DNA of 64,000 bases from Sulfitobacter sp. W027 (lineage in GTDB: Bacteria > Pseudomonadota > Alphaproteobacteria > Rhodobacterales > Rhodobacteraceae), in assembly GCF_025143985.1 (NCBI RefSeq), contig NZ_CP083564.1, positions 3,298,281 to 3,362,280 of the forward strand, written 5' to 3'. The notes beneath the pieces were generated by a model. That model ran no database searches, was not told the DNA's origin, and saw only the letters and a program-made list of their open reading frames with translations. Numbering within the stretch: the first letter of the stretch is position 1; each line of letters starts with the position of its first letter. A program made the translations under genes and the position numbers. This document shows, piece by piece, positions 18,756-28,118 of this stretch.

Positions 18756-19766
18756 ATGGCTATTTTCAAGACCGTAATCACCGGGGGTATCCTCGCAGCC
18801 GTGACGAGTGTTGCAGGCGCGGCCTCTGCCGACACATGGCGCTATGCATTCGAAGAAGCGCTTGACGAAGTGCAGGGCAAATACGCCCAGAAGTTCAAAG
18901 AAGAAGTTGAAGCGAACTCCGACCACGAAGTTCAGCTTTTCCCATACGGCACCTTGGGTGAATCCGTTGACACGATGGAGCAGGCGCAGGCCGGCATCCT
19001 TCAGTTCGTCGACCAGTCCCCCGGCTTCACCGGCGCGCTGATCCCCGAGGCGCAGGTGTTCTTCGTGCCTTACCTGCTGCCGCAGGACCCCGAGCAGCTC
19101 AACGAGTTCTTCCGCACTTCCAAGGCGATCAACGAGATGTTCCCCGAGCTCTATGCCGAGCAGGGTCTGGAGCTTCTCAAAATGTTCCCCGAAGGCGAAG
19201 TCTGCATGACCACGCAAGAGCCGGTCAAAACGCCCGAAGACCTCAACGAGGTGAAATTCCGCGTCATGACCAACCCGCTCTTGGTGGAAAGCTACAAAGC
19301 CTTTGGTGCCACGCCAACACCGCTGCCATGGGGCGAAGTCTATGGCGCGATGCAGACCGGCATCATCCAAGGTCAGGAAAACCCGGGCTTCTATCTGGAA
19401 TCCACCAAGATGTATGAGGTGACCGAGGTCATCACCTGCATCGGCCACAACAACTTCACCACCGCTGTGATGGCCAACAAGGATTTCTATGACGGCCTGT
19501 CCGATGAGGACAAAGAGGTTGTGCAGAACGCCTCTGACGCGGCATTCGACTATATCCTCGAATACCAGTCCGGCCTGCAAGAAAAGTCGCTGGAAAACAT
19601 CGCCAAGGCGAAGCCCGACATGCAGATCAACATCCTGTCCGAAGAAGAGCGCCAACCCTTCAAAGACAAGGCCGCATCCGTCGAAGAAGCCTTCATCGAA
19701 ATGACAGGCGACAGCGGCAAAGAGATTCTTGAGCAATTCAAGGCCGACCTCGAAGCCGTCAAATAA
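18756..19766 (+). CDS. uehA: TRAP substrate-binding protein for ectoine/hydroxyectoine
   Basis: A 336-residue periplasmic DctP-type protein. A signal peptide (MAIFKTVITGGILAAVTSVAGAASA) precedes mature ADTWRYAFEEA. Ligand-site segments typical of the TeaA/UehA subgroup are EVKFRVM (Arg), TPLPWGEV (Trp), QENPG and HNNFTTAV. The ATG at 18756 follows AAAGGGAG by a normal distance; an ATG 15 bases upstream has no such site. It is first in uehABC and presumably delivers ectoines to UehBC. The ectoine specificity is inferred from cluster context and those segments. Confidence 0.9.
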   Translation: MAIFKTVITGGILAAVTSVAGAASADTWRYAFEEALDEVQGKYAQKFKEEVEANSDHEVQLFPYGTLGESVDTMEQAQAGILQFVDQSPGFTGALIPEAQVFFVPYLLPQDPEQLNEFFRTSKAINEMFPELYAEQGLELLKMFPEGEVCMTTQEPVKTPEDLNEVKFRVMTNPLLVESYKAFGATPTPLPWGEVYGAMQTGIIQGQENPGFYLESTKMYEVTEVITCIGHNNFTTAVMANKDFYDGLSDEDKEVVQNASDAAFDYILEYQSGLQEKSLENIAKAKPDMQINILSEEERQPFKDKAASVEEAFIEMTGDSGKEILEQFKADLEAVK

Positions 19767-19777
19767 ACGCATCCCTT

Positions 19778-19802
19778 CACCCTCCGGCACTGCCGGGGGG
19801 TG
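19778..19802 (+). terminator. Hairpin between uehA and uehB
   Basis: An 11-bp stem (19778-19788 with 19792-19802, one G-T wobble) with a 3-base ACT loop starts 11 bases after the uehA stop. It lacks an immediate T-run; the sequence then reads AGCCTATTTT. Such hairpins after binding-protein genes commonly stabilise the upstream message or cause partial termination, giving more binding protein than permease. Confidence 0.55.
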
Positions 19803-19841
19803 AGCCTATTTTAGCGCGATCCATTTTGAACCATTCACGGG

Positions 19842-20480
19842 ATGACGCCGGTGACGGAAGACAACCACAGTTCGCAACTGCAATCGCAGACAGATACCAC
19901 CGGCACCGACGACGCCCCTGTGGGCCCCTATAAATCCACCCTACCCGGCCCTCTAGGCACGATCGACAATGCGATCAGCTGGCTTGAGTCCGCGATGCTT
20001 GCCGCTGGTGTCTTGTTGATGGCGACCAACACCATTGCCAATGTCGTGGGACGCTTCATCTTTCAAAGCTCGATCTTCTTCTCCGAAGAGCTGAACCGCG
20101 TCCTGATCATTCTCATCACTTTTGCGGGCATATCCTATGCCGCGCGGCACGGGCGGCATATCCGCATGTCGGCGATTTTCGACGCCCTGCCCCCGCGTCC
20201 CCGCAAAGTTCTGATGATCTTTATCGCCTTCGTCACCGCCGTCTTCATGTTCGGCCTTGCGTGGTACGCGCTGCAATACATCATGACCCAAGCAGGACGT
20301 GGCCGCTTGCTGCCCGCCTTGCAAGTGCCGGTCTGGTGGACATTGGTTTGGGTCCCCTTCGGCTTTTTCATGACCGGGCTACAGTATCTGCTGACGGCGA
20401 TCAAAAACATCATTCAGCCGGACATCTACCTCTCGACCAATGTGCTTGAAGGCTATGACGATAACGAGCGGGAGGTCTAA
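19842..20480 (+). CDS. uehB: TRAP transporter small permease (DctQ type)
   Basis: A 212-residue inner-membrane DctQ subunit. A hydrophilic N-terminal tail of about 45 residues (longer than average) is followed by four membrane segments, around [57 protein letters not shown] and [21 protein letters not shown]. The RHGRHIRM motif after the second span is typical. It pairs with the large subunit, whose gene starts 3 bases after its stop. The start is uncertain: the ATG at 19842 has no good ribosome site and a GTG at 19851 is possible. Confidence 0.88.
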   Translation: MTPVTEDNHSSQLQSQTDTTGTDDAPVGPYKSTLPGPLGTIDNAISWLESAMLAAGVLLMATNTIANVVGRFIFQSSIFFSEELNRVLIILITFAGISYAARHGRHIRMSAIFDALPPRPRKVLMIFIAFVTAVFMFGLAWYALQYIMTQAGRGRLLPALQVPVWWTLVWVPFGFFMTGLQYLLTAIKNIIQPDIYLSTNVLEGYDDNEREV

Positions 20481-20483
20481 GCA

Positions 20484-21770
20484 ATGGCCATTACCATTTT
20501 CTCTGTCATGGTCGTCCTTCTGCTCTTGGGCTTTCCCATGATGATCCCGCTGATCGTCGGGGCATTCGTTGGTTTCTATTCCCTTTTCGGTGGCTTCGGC
20601 CAGCTCGAGACGATGGTGCAGCAGATGATGGCAGGTATCAGGCCAGCCTCATTAATCGCAGTGCCAATGTTCATCTTTGCCGCTGACATTATGACGCGCG
20701 GCCAGTCTGCCGGGCGGTTGATCGATATGGTGATGTCCTTCGTCGGCCATATGAAGGGCGGTCTTGCCGTTGCCACCGCAGCAGCTTGTACAATGTTCGG
20801 CGCGGTGTCGGGTTCTACTCAGGCGACGGTTGTTGCCGTGGGCTCTCCCCTCCGGCCCCGGATGCTCAAGGCGGGCTATAAAGACAGTTTCGTGTTGGCG
20901 CTCATCGTCAACTCGTCCGATATCGCCTTCCTGATCCCGCCCTCCATCGGGATGATCATCTATGGCGTCGTCTCTAACACCTCGATTGCAGAACTGTTTA
21001 TCGCGGGCATCGGGCCGGGCCTGCTGATCCTCGCGCTGTTTTCGGTCTATTCGGTGATCTACGCCTACCGCCACAACGTCCCCACCGAAGAGAAAGCCAC
21101 ATGGGGCGAGCGTGCCCGCGCGGTACAACAAGCGCTTTGGCCGCTGGGCTTCCCGGCGATCATCATCGGCGGCATCTACGGCGGTGTCTTCTCTCCGACA
21201 GAGGCGGCGGCGGCTTGTGTGCTCTATGCCATCTTCCTTGAGATGATCGTCTTTCGTGAGATCGACTTTGCTGGCATCTATGAGACGGCGAAATCCACCG
21301 GGCTGATCACTGCCGTGGTCTTCATCCTTGTTGCGGCGGGCGCGGCCTTCTCTTGGGTGATCTCCTTCGCGCAGATCCCCCAAGCGGTGCTGACCGGCAT
21401 CGGCATCGACAGCATGGGGCCGATTGGCGTGCTTTTCGTCATATCCATCGCCTTTTTCATCGGCTGTATGTTCGTGGACCCGATCGTGGTGATCCTCGTC
21501 TTCGTGCCGATTTTTGCGCCGGTGGTGGAATCGGTCGGCCTCGACCCGGTGCTGGTCGGTACGGTCATCACGCTTCAGGTTGCCATCGGCTCGGCCACGC
21601 CGCCCTTCGGCTGTGATATCTTCACCGCCATCGCGGTCTTTAAACGGCCCTATATGGAGGTGATCCGCGGCACCCCGCCCTTCATCATCATGCTGCTGAG
21701 CGTGTCTGTCGCGCTGATCTTCTTCCCACAAATCGCCCTGTTCCTGCGCGATCTGGCCTTTGCGAAATAA
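20484..21770 (+). CDS. uehC: TRAP transporter large permease (DctM type)
   Basis: A 428-residue polytopic DctM subunit, the Na+-coupled transport channel of the TRAP system. About 12 hydrophobic segments are visible. Family motifs include ADIMTRGQSAGRLIDM, FGAVSGSTQATVVAVG (first helical hairpin) and IAFLIPPSIGMIIYG, with the matching region GSATPPFGCDIFTAIAVF in the second half. It follows uehB by 3 bases and is followed after 12 bases by a universal stress protein gene, the TeaABC-TeaD arrangement. Confidence 0.92.
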   Translation: MAITIFSVMVVLLLLGFPMMIPLIVGAFVGFYSLFGGFGQLETMVQQMMAGIRPASLIAVPMFIFAADIMTRGQSAGRLIDMVMSFVGHMKGGLAVATAAACTMFGAVSGSTQATVVAVGSPLRPRMLKAGYKDSFVLALIVNSSDIAFLIPPSIGMIIYGVVSNTSIAELFIAGIGPGLLILALFSVYSVIYAYRHNVPTEEKATWGERARAVQQALWPLGFPAIIIGGIYGGVFSPTEAAAACVLYAIFLEMIVFREIDFAGIYETAKSTGLITAVVFILVAAGAAFSWVISFAQIPQAVLTGIGIDSMGPIGVLFVISIAFFIGCMFVDPIVVILVFVPIFAPVVESVGLDPVLVGTVITLQVAIGSATPPFGCDIFTAIAVFKRPYMEVIRGTPPFIIMLLSVSVALIFFPQIALFLRDLAFAK

Positions 21771-21782
21771 GAGGAGAGCGTC

Positions 21783-22223
21783 ATGTTCACCCATATCCTC
21801 GCCCCTTATGACGGTTCGGTGAATGCCGACCGTGCGCTGATGAAAGCGGCTGAGCTGTCCAAGCTGACTGGGGCAAAGGTGACATTGCTAACCATTTATC
21901 GGCATCATTCGATGTTGGAGGCGTCGCTATCAATGGTGCGGGTGAATGATCCGGGTAACATCGACGACGCGATGCAAGCCCATGCGACCGAGATCATCAA
22001 CCACGGCAAACAACTGCTAAAAGACGCGGGCGTTGAGAATGTGCGCGCCTTTGTCCGCTCGGGCCGGCCCGCGCGGGCGGTGACCGAATTTGCCAAAAAA
22101 CACGAGGCCGATCTGATCGTCATCGGCTCGCGCGGGCTGGGGGCCACGGGCGATAGCTATTTGCTGGGCTCCGTGTCACACAAAGTCACGGGGCTGGCGA
22201 AATGCCCCGTGCTTGTCGTTTAG
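21783..22223 (+). CDS. usp: Universal stress protein linked to the ectoine transporter
   Basis: A 146-residue UspA-domain protein of the ATP-binding class. It starts MFTHILAPYDGSVNADRAL and ends with GSRGLGATGDSYLLGSVSHKVTGLAKCPVLVV, which contains the G-x2-G-x9-GS nucleotide-binding motif. In Halomonas the homologue TeaD binds ATP and dampens TeaABC uptake; the same role is likely here. A GAGGAG site precedes the ATG. It sits 12 bases after uehC and 17 bases before eutA, clearly in the same operon. Confidence 0.92.
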   Translation: MFTHILAPYDGSVNADRALMKAAELSKLTGAKVTLLTIYRHHSMLEASLSMVRVNDPGNIDDAMQAHATEIINHGKQLLKDAGVENVRAFVRSGRPARAVTEFAKKHEADLIVIGSRGLGATGDSYLLGSVSHKVTGLAKCPVLVV

Positions 22224-22240
22224 CGTAAAGGAATCTTCAG

Positions 22241-23032
22241 GTGACACCCCCTGTGCAAAGCGAGAGCCTTGAGTGCCGTTTGCGAGCGGACGATCCGGTG
22301 CGTCTGGGCGTCATCCTGCTCTCGACCGATATGACGTTCGAGCGCGACGCGGCGCGGTTGATCGACCCGGACCAAGCCGCACTTCACTCAGCCCGCATCG
22401 CCTTTGAAAACCCCACCACCCCCGACCGCCTGCGCGCCATGACCCCCGATCTGGCCCGCACCGCATCGCTGCTGGTGCCGGGCGTGAAGCTTTCGGCAGT
22501 GGCCTTTTGCTGCACCTCTGCCTCTGTTGCCATCGGCAATCCTGCGGTGCGTGAAGCCGTCGGCGAAGGGCTCCCCGGCGTGCCGGTCATCACCCCCGCC
22601 TCTGCCGCCATCGCGGGCTTTGCAGCACTCGGCGTGAAACGCGTGGCGATGCTGACCCCCTATCTGCCCGACACCGCCGCCCCCCTCGCCGCCTATTTTG
22701 AGGAACAGGGCCTCAAGGTCATGCGCAACGGGGCCTTTGGGCTCGAAGACGACCGTGACATGGCGCGGATCGACGACGACAGCATCATCAGCGCCGCAGC
22801 CGCATTGGACGGACCAGAGGTTGAGGCCTTCTTCCTCTCCTGCACGGCCCTGCGCGGCGTCGACGTGATCGACCGGATCGAAGCCGCTTTGGGCAAACCG
22901 GTCGTGACCTCCAACCAAGCGCTGTGCTGGGCTTTGCAACGGATGGGCGGGCTGACGGGCCGCCCCGATGGCTATGGCCGTTTGTTCGACTGCGACATGC
23001 CAGCCGCCCACGCACAAGGCATCATTCCGTGA
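22241..23032 (+). CDS. eutA: Asp/Glu racemase-family protein EutA
   Basis: A 263-residue cytoplasmic protein of the maleate isomerase/arylmalonate decarboxylase-like racemase superfamily. Two active-site cysteines are visible in VAFCCTSASVAIG and FFLSCTALRGVD. It starts at a GTG at 22241, 10 bases after AAAGGAA. In ectoine clusters EutA, EutB and EutC are grouped and thought to act on 5-hydroxyectoine. Here the next gene is eutD, and eutB (threonine-dehydratase-like) and eutC (ornithine-cyclodeaminase-like) are absent. Whether it still has a role alone cannot be told. Confidence 0.85.
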   Translation: MTPPVQSESLECRLRADDPVRLGVILLSTDMTFERDAARLIDPDQAALHSARIAFENPTTPDRLRAMTPDLARTASLLVPGVKLSAVAFCCTSASVAIGNPAVREAVGEGLPGVPVITPASAAIAGFAALGVKRVAMLTPYLPDTAAPLAAYFEEQGLKVMRNGAFGLEDDRDMARIDDDSIISAAAALDGPEVEAFFLSCTALRGVDVIDRIEAALGKPVVTSNQALCWALQRMGGLTGRPDGYGRLFDCDMPAAHAQGIIP

Positions 23033-23054
23033 TCCCGGCCCCTCTGGCCGGATC
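23031..23054 (+). terminator. Hairpin overlapping the eutA stop, eutA-eutD gap
   Basis: GATCCCGGCC (23031-23040) pairs with GGCCGGATC (23046-23054) with one bulged C and a 5-base loop. It begins within the eutA stop codon. There is no T-run, so it is more likely a processing or pause structure. It marks the position where eutB and eutC sit in other clusters. Confidence 0.4.
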
Positions 23055-23092
23055 GCAATATTCGGGTAACCAGACATGAAAGGGGCTGGCCA

Positions 23093-24274
23093 ATGACCAC
23101 GTATGAGGCGAATTTTACCAACAGCGAGTACCAGCGCCGGGTTGACCGAACGCGCAAGACTATGGCCGCGCGCAACATGGATGCGATTGTGGTCAGCGAC
23201 CCGTCCAACATGTCGTGGCTCTCGGGCTACGACGGTTGGTCCTTCTACGTCTACCAAGCGGTGATCCTGACCCATGAGGGCGAGCCGGTTTGGTGGGGCC
23301 GCGGCATGGACGCGCTTGGGGCGCGGCGCACGGTATTCATGGAGGACGACTGCATCCGCGGCTATGACGACAGCTATGTCCAAAACCCCGAGAAACACCC
23401 GATGGAAGACCTCTCAGGCCTTTTGACAGAGATGGGTTTGGAAAAGGCGCGCATCGGCGTCGAGATGGACAACTACTATTACTCCGCCCGCGCCCATGAC
23501 ACGCTGAAGTCCAAGCTGCCCAAGGCGACCTTTATGGATGCCACCGCACTGGTGAACTGGGAACGCGCCGTGAAATCCGAGCGCGAGATCGAATATATGG
23601 AACGCGCCGCCCGCATCGTAGAGGAAATGCACGTCCGCATCCTCGAGGTCGCCGTGCCGGGCATGCGCAAGAACGATCTCGTGGCCGAAATCTACGCCAC
23701 CGGCATCCGCGGCGCGCATGGCTTCTGGGGCGATTACCCGGCAATTGTGCCGATGGCCCCTTCGGGCATGGACGCCACCGCCCCCCACCTGACATGGGAC
23801 GACCGGCCGATGCAGCCCAATGAGGCGACGTTTTTCGAGATCGCCGGCGCGCACCGCCGCTACCAATGCCCACAGTCGCGCACACTCTTTTTCGGGGATG
23901 TGCCGCAGAAATACCGAGACGCCGAACAGGCGGTGCTAGATGCCATCGACGCCGGGCTCGAACAGGCAAAACCCGGCAACAAAGCCGAGGATATCGCCAA
24001 CGCTTTTAACAAAACGCTCAACAAGGCCGGGTTTGAGAAAGACAGCCGCTGCGGCTACGCCATTGGCATCAGCTACCCGCCCGACTGGGGCGAGCGCACA
24101 ATCTCTTTCCGGCGGGGTGATACGACGATCCTTGAGCCGAACATGACCTTCCATTTCATGCCCGCGCTCTGGCTTGACGACGGCGGGCTTGAGATTACCG
24201 AGCCCATTCGCATTACCGAGACCGGCCATGAATGTTTCTGCACCACACCGCGAAAGTTGTTTGTTTCCGCATGA
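23093..24274 (+). CDS. eutD: Ectoine hydrolase
   Basis: A 393-residue M24 (pita-bread fold) protein matching EutD/DoeA, which opens the ectoine ring to N-acetyl-diaminobutyrate isomers. The N-terminal creatinase-like domain includes SDPSNMSWLSGYDGW. Metal-dependent M24 peptidases keep a D-D-H-E-E ligand set; here the matching stretches read FFEIAGAHRRYQC and YAIGISYPPDWGERT, without the Asp pair or the usual His. This agrees with reports that EutD works through a covalent intermediate and not metal catalysis. It follows GGGG-rich leader bases and overlaps eutE by 4 bases. Confidence 0.92.
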   Translation: MTTYEANFTNSEYQRRVDRTRKTMAARNMDAIVVSDPSNMSWLSGYDGWSFYVYQAVILTHEGEPVWWGRGMDALGARRTVFMEDDCIRGYDDSYVQNPEKHPMEDLSGLLTEMGLEKARIGVEMDNYYYSARAHDTLKSKLPKATFMDATALVNWERAVKSEREIEYMERAARIVEEMHVRILEVAVPGMRKNDLVAEIYATGIRGAHGFWGDYPAIVPMAPSGMDATAPHLTWDDRPMQPNEATFFEIAGAHRRYQCPQSRTLFFGDVPQKYRDAEQAVLDAIDAGLEQAKPGNKAEDIANAFNKTLNKAGFEKDSRCGYAIGISYPPDWGERTISFRRGDTTILEPNMTFHFMPALWLDDGGLEITEPIRITETGHECFCTTPRKLFVSA

Positions 24275-25260
24275 CCAGCAATCCCATCACCCCGACCATC
24301 CCGCTCGACAAACCCGGCGCGCATCACGGTTTCCTGCGCCTGCCCTACAGCCGCGATGATAGCGCCTGGGGCTCTGTCATGGTGCCGATCACTGTCATCC
24401 ATGGCGGCGACGGCCCCACGGCGCTGCTGACAGGCGGCAACCACGGCGATGAATACGAAGGCCCGATTGCGTTGCAGGAACTGGCGGCAACGCTGGATCC
24501 GGCGCAGGTCACGGGCCGCGTCATCATCCTGCCGATGATGAACCAACCCGCCTTTGCCGCTGGCCGCCGCTGTTCGCCCATCGATGGCGGCAATATGAAC
24601 CGCAGCTTTCCGGGCAGCCCCGGCGGCACGGTGACCCAGAAGATCGCGCATTACATCGCGACCGAACTGGTGCCGCTGGCCGATATCGTGCTGGATTACC
24701 ACTCCGGCGGGCGCACGCTGGATTTCCTGCCCTTCGCCGCCGCGCATATCCTGCCCGACAAGAAACAGGAGGCCGCCTGCATGGCCGCGATGGAGGCGTT
24801 CAACGCGCCCTATTCCATGAAGATGCTAGAGATCGACAACCGCGGCATGTTCGACACGGAAGTGGAGGAACAGGGCAAGGTCTTCGTCACCACCGAACTC
24901 GGCGGCGCGGGTACGTCGACGGCCAAGAGCGTCGCCGTGGCCCGCAAAGGCGCGCGCAATCTGTTGATCCATGCTGGAATTCTAGCTGGCGAGCCCGAGA
25001 TGGCAGAGACCGTGATGCTCGACATGCCCGATGGGCGCTGCTTCACCTTCAGCGAGACCAACGCCCTGTTGGAGCCGCTGGTCGATCTGGGGGATGAAGT
25101 GACCGAGGGCCAACCCATCGCCAGGCTCTGGCCCAGCGACCGCAGCGGTCAGCCCGCAATCACCGCCCATGCGCAGCTGAGCGGCATCCTGACCGCCCGG
25201 CATGTGCCGGGGCTGGTCAAGATGGGCGATTGCATCGGTGTGGTGGCGCAGGTGGTCTGA
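24271..25260 (+). CDS. eutE: N-acetyl-diaminobutyrate deacetylase
   Basis: A 329-residue zinc carboxypeptidase-like protein of the AstE/aspartoacylase family. Zinc ligands are visible in GGNHGDEYEGPIAL (His, Glu) and DYHSGGRTLDF (His). EutE/DoeB removes acetate from N-alpha-acetyl-L-2,4-diaminobutyrate to give diaminobutyrate for Atf. The ATG at 24271 (MTSNPITPT) overlaps the eutD stop as ATGA, giving tight coupling, consistent with the known EutD-EutE complex. A longer in-frame start would extend into eutD and is rejected. Confidence 0.93.
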   Translation: MTSNPITPTIPLDKPGAHHGFLRLPYSRDDSAWGSVMVPITVIHGGDGPTALLTGGNHGDEYEGPIALQELAATLDPAQVTGRVIILPMMNQPAFAAGRRCSPIDGGNMNRSFPGSPGGTVTQKIAHYIATELVPLADIVLDYHSGGRTLDFLPFAAAHILPDKKQEAACMAAMEAFNAPYSMKMLEIDNRGMFDTEVEEQGKVFVTTELGGAGTSTAKSVAVARKGARNLLIHAGILAGEPEMAETVMLDMPDGRCFTFSETNALLEPLVDLGDEVTEGQPIARLWPSDRSGQPAITAHAQLSGILTARHVPGLVKMGDCIGVVAQVV

Positions 25261-25269
25261 ACCACCTGC
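25248..25269. terminator. Hairpin between convergent eutE and dppF-like genes
   Basis: A perfect 9-bp inverted repeat, GCAGGTGGT (25248-25256) and ACCACCTGC (25261-25269), with the loop CTGA containing the eutE stop codon. It sits exactly between the converging operons and could end both, although there is no T-run on either side. Confidence 0.5.
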
Positions 25270-25275
25270 AACGCC

Positions 25276-26235
25276 TCATTCGTCGACGGGGAAGTAGCAG
25301 GCTGCCGGATGCGGTGCCCCCTCAAGCACGGGGCGCTCTTTCCGGCAGACGTCCTGCACCTTCCAGCAACGCGGCGCAAAGGGGCAGCCCTCGGGGATCG
25401 CCAGTGGGGAGGGCAGTTCGCCTTGCAGCTTGATGCGTTCCTTGCCGCCTTCGGGATCGGCGCGTGGCGTCGCGGAGAGCAGCGCCGCGGTGTAAGGGTG
25501 GCGCGGGTTCTCAAAGACTTCGTCCTTCGGCCCCTTTTCCACCGCTCGGCCCAGATACATGACGATCACATCATCCGCGACATGGCGCACCACGCTGAGG
25601 TCGTGGCTGATGAACAGATAGGCCAGCTGCATCTTTTCCTGAAGGTCCACCAACAGGTTCAGAATGGCCGACTGGATCGACAGGTCCAAAGCCGAGACCG
25701 GCTCGTCCAATACCAGCACCTTCGGGTCCAGCATCAACGCCCGCGCCACCGCGATCCGCTGGCGCTGACCGCCCGAGAACATATGCGGATAGCGATCGTA
25801 GTGTTCGGGCCGCAACCCGACCAGCCGTAGCATCTCACGCGCCTTCTCCTCGCGCTCCTTTTTCGACATGTCCTTGCGGTTAATCACCAGCGGTTCTTGC
25901 AGGATCGTGCCGATCTGCTGGCGCGGGTTCAGCGAGCCGTAGGGGTCTTGAAACACGATCTGCACATGCTGGCGCAGGTCGGCCCAATCTTCGGGGCGCA
26001 CCTGCTTGCCGTCGAGCGTGAGCGAGCCTGCGGTCGGCTCTTCGATCATCGTGACCATGCGCGCCAGCGTGGATTTGCCACAGCCGCTTTCGCCCACCAC
26101 GGCCAGCGTTTTGCCGGGGTGCAGTTGGAAATCGAGGCCCGCGACGGCCTTCAATGTCTGGGTCTTGCGCAGGAAGCCGCCACCAACCTGATAGTGACGC
26201 TCCAGCGCGTCGGCGGTCATTACGGGGGCAGTCAT
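25276..26235 (-). CDS. dppF: Peptide ABC transporter ATPase (DppF type)
   Basis: A 319-residue ABC ATPase. It has Walker A GESGCGKST, Q-loop FQDPYGSLNPRQ, signature FSGGQRQRIAVARAL, Walker B VLVLDEPVSALD and the C-terminal oligopeptide-transporter extension with the cysteine pair CPFAPRCW. It overlaps the dppD-like gene by 4 bases and is last in the operon. It would energise uptake by the adjacent DppB/DppC-type permeases. The substrate class (di/oligopeptide or a related small molecule) is from family assignment. Confidence 0.9.
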   Translation of the reverse strand: MTAPVMTADALERHYQVGGGFLRKTQTLKAVAGLDFQLHPGKTLAVVGESGCGKSTLARMVTMIEEPTAGSLTLDGKQVRPEDWADLRQHVQIVFQDPYGSLNPRQQIGTILQEPLVINRKDMSKKEREEKAREMLRLVGLRPEHYDRYPHMFSGGQRQRIAVARALMLDPKVLVLDEPVSALDLSIQSAILNLLVDLQEKMQLAYLFISHDLSVVRHVADDVIVMYLGRAVEKGPKDEVFENPRHPYTAALLSATPRADPEGGKERIKLQGELPSPLAIPEGCPFAPRCWKVQDVCRKERPVLEGAPHPAACYFPVDE

Positions 26236-27209
26236 GACGCGACCCTTTCATCGGTATTGAGCGGATAGAAACAACGCGCCTTGCCGAGGTCTTCGCTCAG
26301 CGGTGGCGGGTTCTCGGCGCGGCATTTGTCGTTGGCGAACTTGCAGCGCGGCGAGAACAGGCAGCCCGCAGGCCGATCAAACTGACCGGGCACCACGCCG
26401 GGGATCGTCGGCAGGCGTTTCTCAGTCGCGCGTTCCGGCAGCGCGTCCAAAAGCGCCGAGGTATAGGGGTGATGCGGCTTGCGGAAGAGCGGCAGCACCT
26501 GCTGCTCTTCGATCTTTTGGCCAGCATATTGCACGCTCACACGCTCGGCGGTTTCGGCGACCACACCCATGTCGTGAGTAATCAGGACCAAGCCCATGCC
26601 GGTCTCCTCGCGCAGCGAGGTCAGCAGGTCGAGGATCTGCGCCTGAATGGTCACGTCGAGCGCGGTTGTCGGCTCGTCCGCGATCAGCAGCTTCGGTTTG
26701 CAGGCAATCGCCATGGCGATCATCACGCGCTGGTTCATCCCGCCCGACATCTGGTGCGGGAAGACCGACAGGCGCTTTTCCGGGTCCGGGATGCCGACCT
26801 GCTCAAAGAGCTCAATCGCCCGCTTGTGCCGCTCGGCCCGGTTCATGCCAAGGTGAAAGCGCAGAGATTCCTTGATCTGCCAGCCCACCGGAAAACAGGG
26901 ATTGAGCGAGGACATCGGCTCTTGGAAGATCATGGCAAGGTCATTGCCCACGATCTTGCGCCGGTCCCGGTTGCTCATCTTGAGCAGGTCGTGGCCGTCA
27001 AAGGTCAGCTCATCGGCGGTGACAGTGGCGGTCCAAGGCAGCAGGCCCATCAGCGCCAACATCGACACCGATTTGCCCGAGCCACTTTCGCCGACAATGG
27101 CGAGAATTTCGCCCGTGTCGACATCTTGGTCAACCGAGTCCACGGCGCGGAACTTGCCCGAGGCGGTGGCAAAATCGACCGAGAGGTTGCGGATACGCAG
27201 AAGAGACAT
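26232..27209 (-). CDS. dppD: Peptide ABC transporter ATPase (DppD type)
   Basis: A 325-residue ABC ATPase. It has Walker [11 protein letters not shown]-loop [13 protein letters not shown], signature [15 protein letters not shown] (GGMN variant usual in DppD), Walker [13 protein letters not shown], and the Dpp/Opp C-terminal domain with [14 protein letters not shown], a four-Cys cluster site in some DppD proteins. I start at the ATG at 27209; an adjacent upstream TTG would add one residue. It begins 3 bases after the dppC-like stop and works as a heterodimer with the DppF-type ATPase. Confidence 0.9.
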   Translation of the reverse strand: MSLLRIRNLSVDFATASGKFRAVDSVDQDVDTGEILAIVGESGSGKSVSMLALMGLLPWTATVTADELTFDGHDLLKMSNRDRRKIVGNDLAMIFQEPMSSLNPCFPVGWQIKESLRFHLGMNRAERHKRAIELFEQVGIPDPEKRLSVFPHQMSGGMNQRVMIAMAIACKPKLLIADEPTTALDVTIQAQILDLLTSLREETGMGLVLITHDMGVVAETAERVSVQYAGQKIEEQQVLPLFRKPHHPYTSALLDALPERATEKRLPTIPGVVPGQFDRPAGCLFSPRCKFANDKCRAENPPPLSEDLGKARCFYPLNTDERVAS

Positions 27210-27212
27210 CAA

Positions 27213-28118
27213 TCAGCTCCGCTTTAGTTTCGGGTCGAGGGCGTCGCGCAACCCGTCGCCCATGAGGTTGATCGCCAGCACGGTGACGAGGATCGCAAGG
27301 CCGGGGAAGGTCACGACCCACCAGGCGCGCAGAATGAACTCGCGCGCTTCGGCCAGCATGGTGCCCCACTCGGGCGTGGGCGGCTGTGCACCCATGCCGA
27401 GGAAGCCCAAGGCGGCGGCGTCGAGGATCGCGGTGGAGAACGACAGCGCGGCCTGCACGATGATCGGCGCAAGGCAGTTCGGCAGCACGGTCACGACCAT
27501 CAGCCGCAGGGTGCCAGCCCCGACAACGCGGGCCGAGGTCACGTAGTCCTTTTGCCGTTCCGAGAGCACGCTTGCGCGGGTCAGGCGCACGTAATGCGGC
27601 TGAAGCACGATGGCGATGGCGATCATCGCGTTGGTCAGCGATGGCCCGAGGATGGCGACCAGCACCAAGGCCAGCAGCAGCGATGGGAAGGCCAAGATGA
27701 TGTCCATGATCCGCATGATGATGCTGTCGAGCCATTTCGGCGCGAAGCCTGAGATCAGGCCCACAATGATCCCGCCGGAGGCGGCGATGGAGACCACAAC
27801 GATGCCGACAAAGAAGGAGTAGCGCGCGCCGACGATGAGACGCGAAAGCATGTCACGGCCCAGCGGGTCGGTGCCGAGGATGTGGCTCCATGTGCCGCCG
27901 TCCTGCCAGACGGGCGGTTGCAGCGTGGCTGCGCGGAACTGTTGGGTCGCGTCATGCGGGGCGATCCACGGACCGAACAGCGCCAGAAATGCGAAGACAG
28001 CAAAGATCCACAGACCAATCACGGCCCCACGGTTTTCGCGGAAATAGAACCAGAACTCGCGCAGGCGGCCGGGGCGCGCGTGTACCATTTCGGCTTCGGC
28101 AGAGAGTGCGTCGTCCAT
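27213..28118 (-). CDS. dppC: Peptide ABC transporter permease (DppC type)
   Basis: A 301-residue membrane permease with an N-terminal span (GAVIGLWIFAVFAFLALFGPW), the conserved LGTDPLGRDMLSRLIVGAR region, and about five more spans. The EAA loop reads EYVTSARVVGAGTLRLMVV-like around residues 180-200, where it would contact the ATPases. It overlaps the dppB-like stop by 1 base. Family: OppC/DppC with extended N-terminal domain. Confidence 0.9.
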   Translation of the reverse strand: MDDALSAEAEMVHARPGRLREFWFYFRENRGAVIGLWIFAVFAFLALFGPWIAPHDATQQFRAATLQPPVWQDGGTWSHILGTDPLGRDMLSRLIVGARYSFFVGIVVVSIAASGGIIVGLISGFAPKWLDSIIMRIMDIILAFPSLLLALVLVAILGPSLTNAMIAIAIVLQPHYVRLTRASVLSERQKDYVTSARVVGAGTLRLMVVTVLPNCLAPIIVQAALSFSTAILDAAALGFLGMGAQPPTPEWGTMLAEAREFILRAWWVVTFPGLAILVTVLAINLMGDGLRDALDPKLKRS

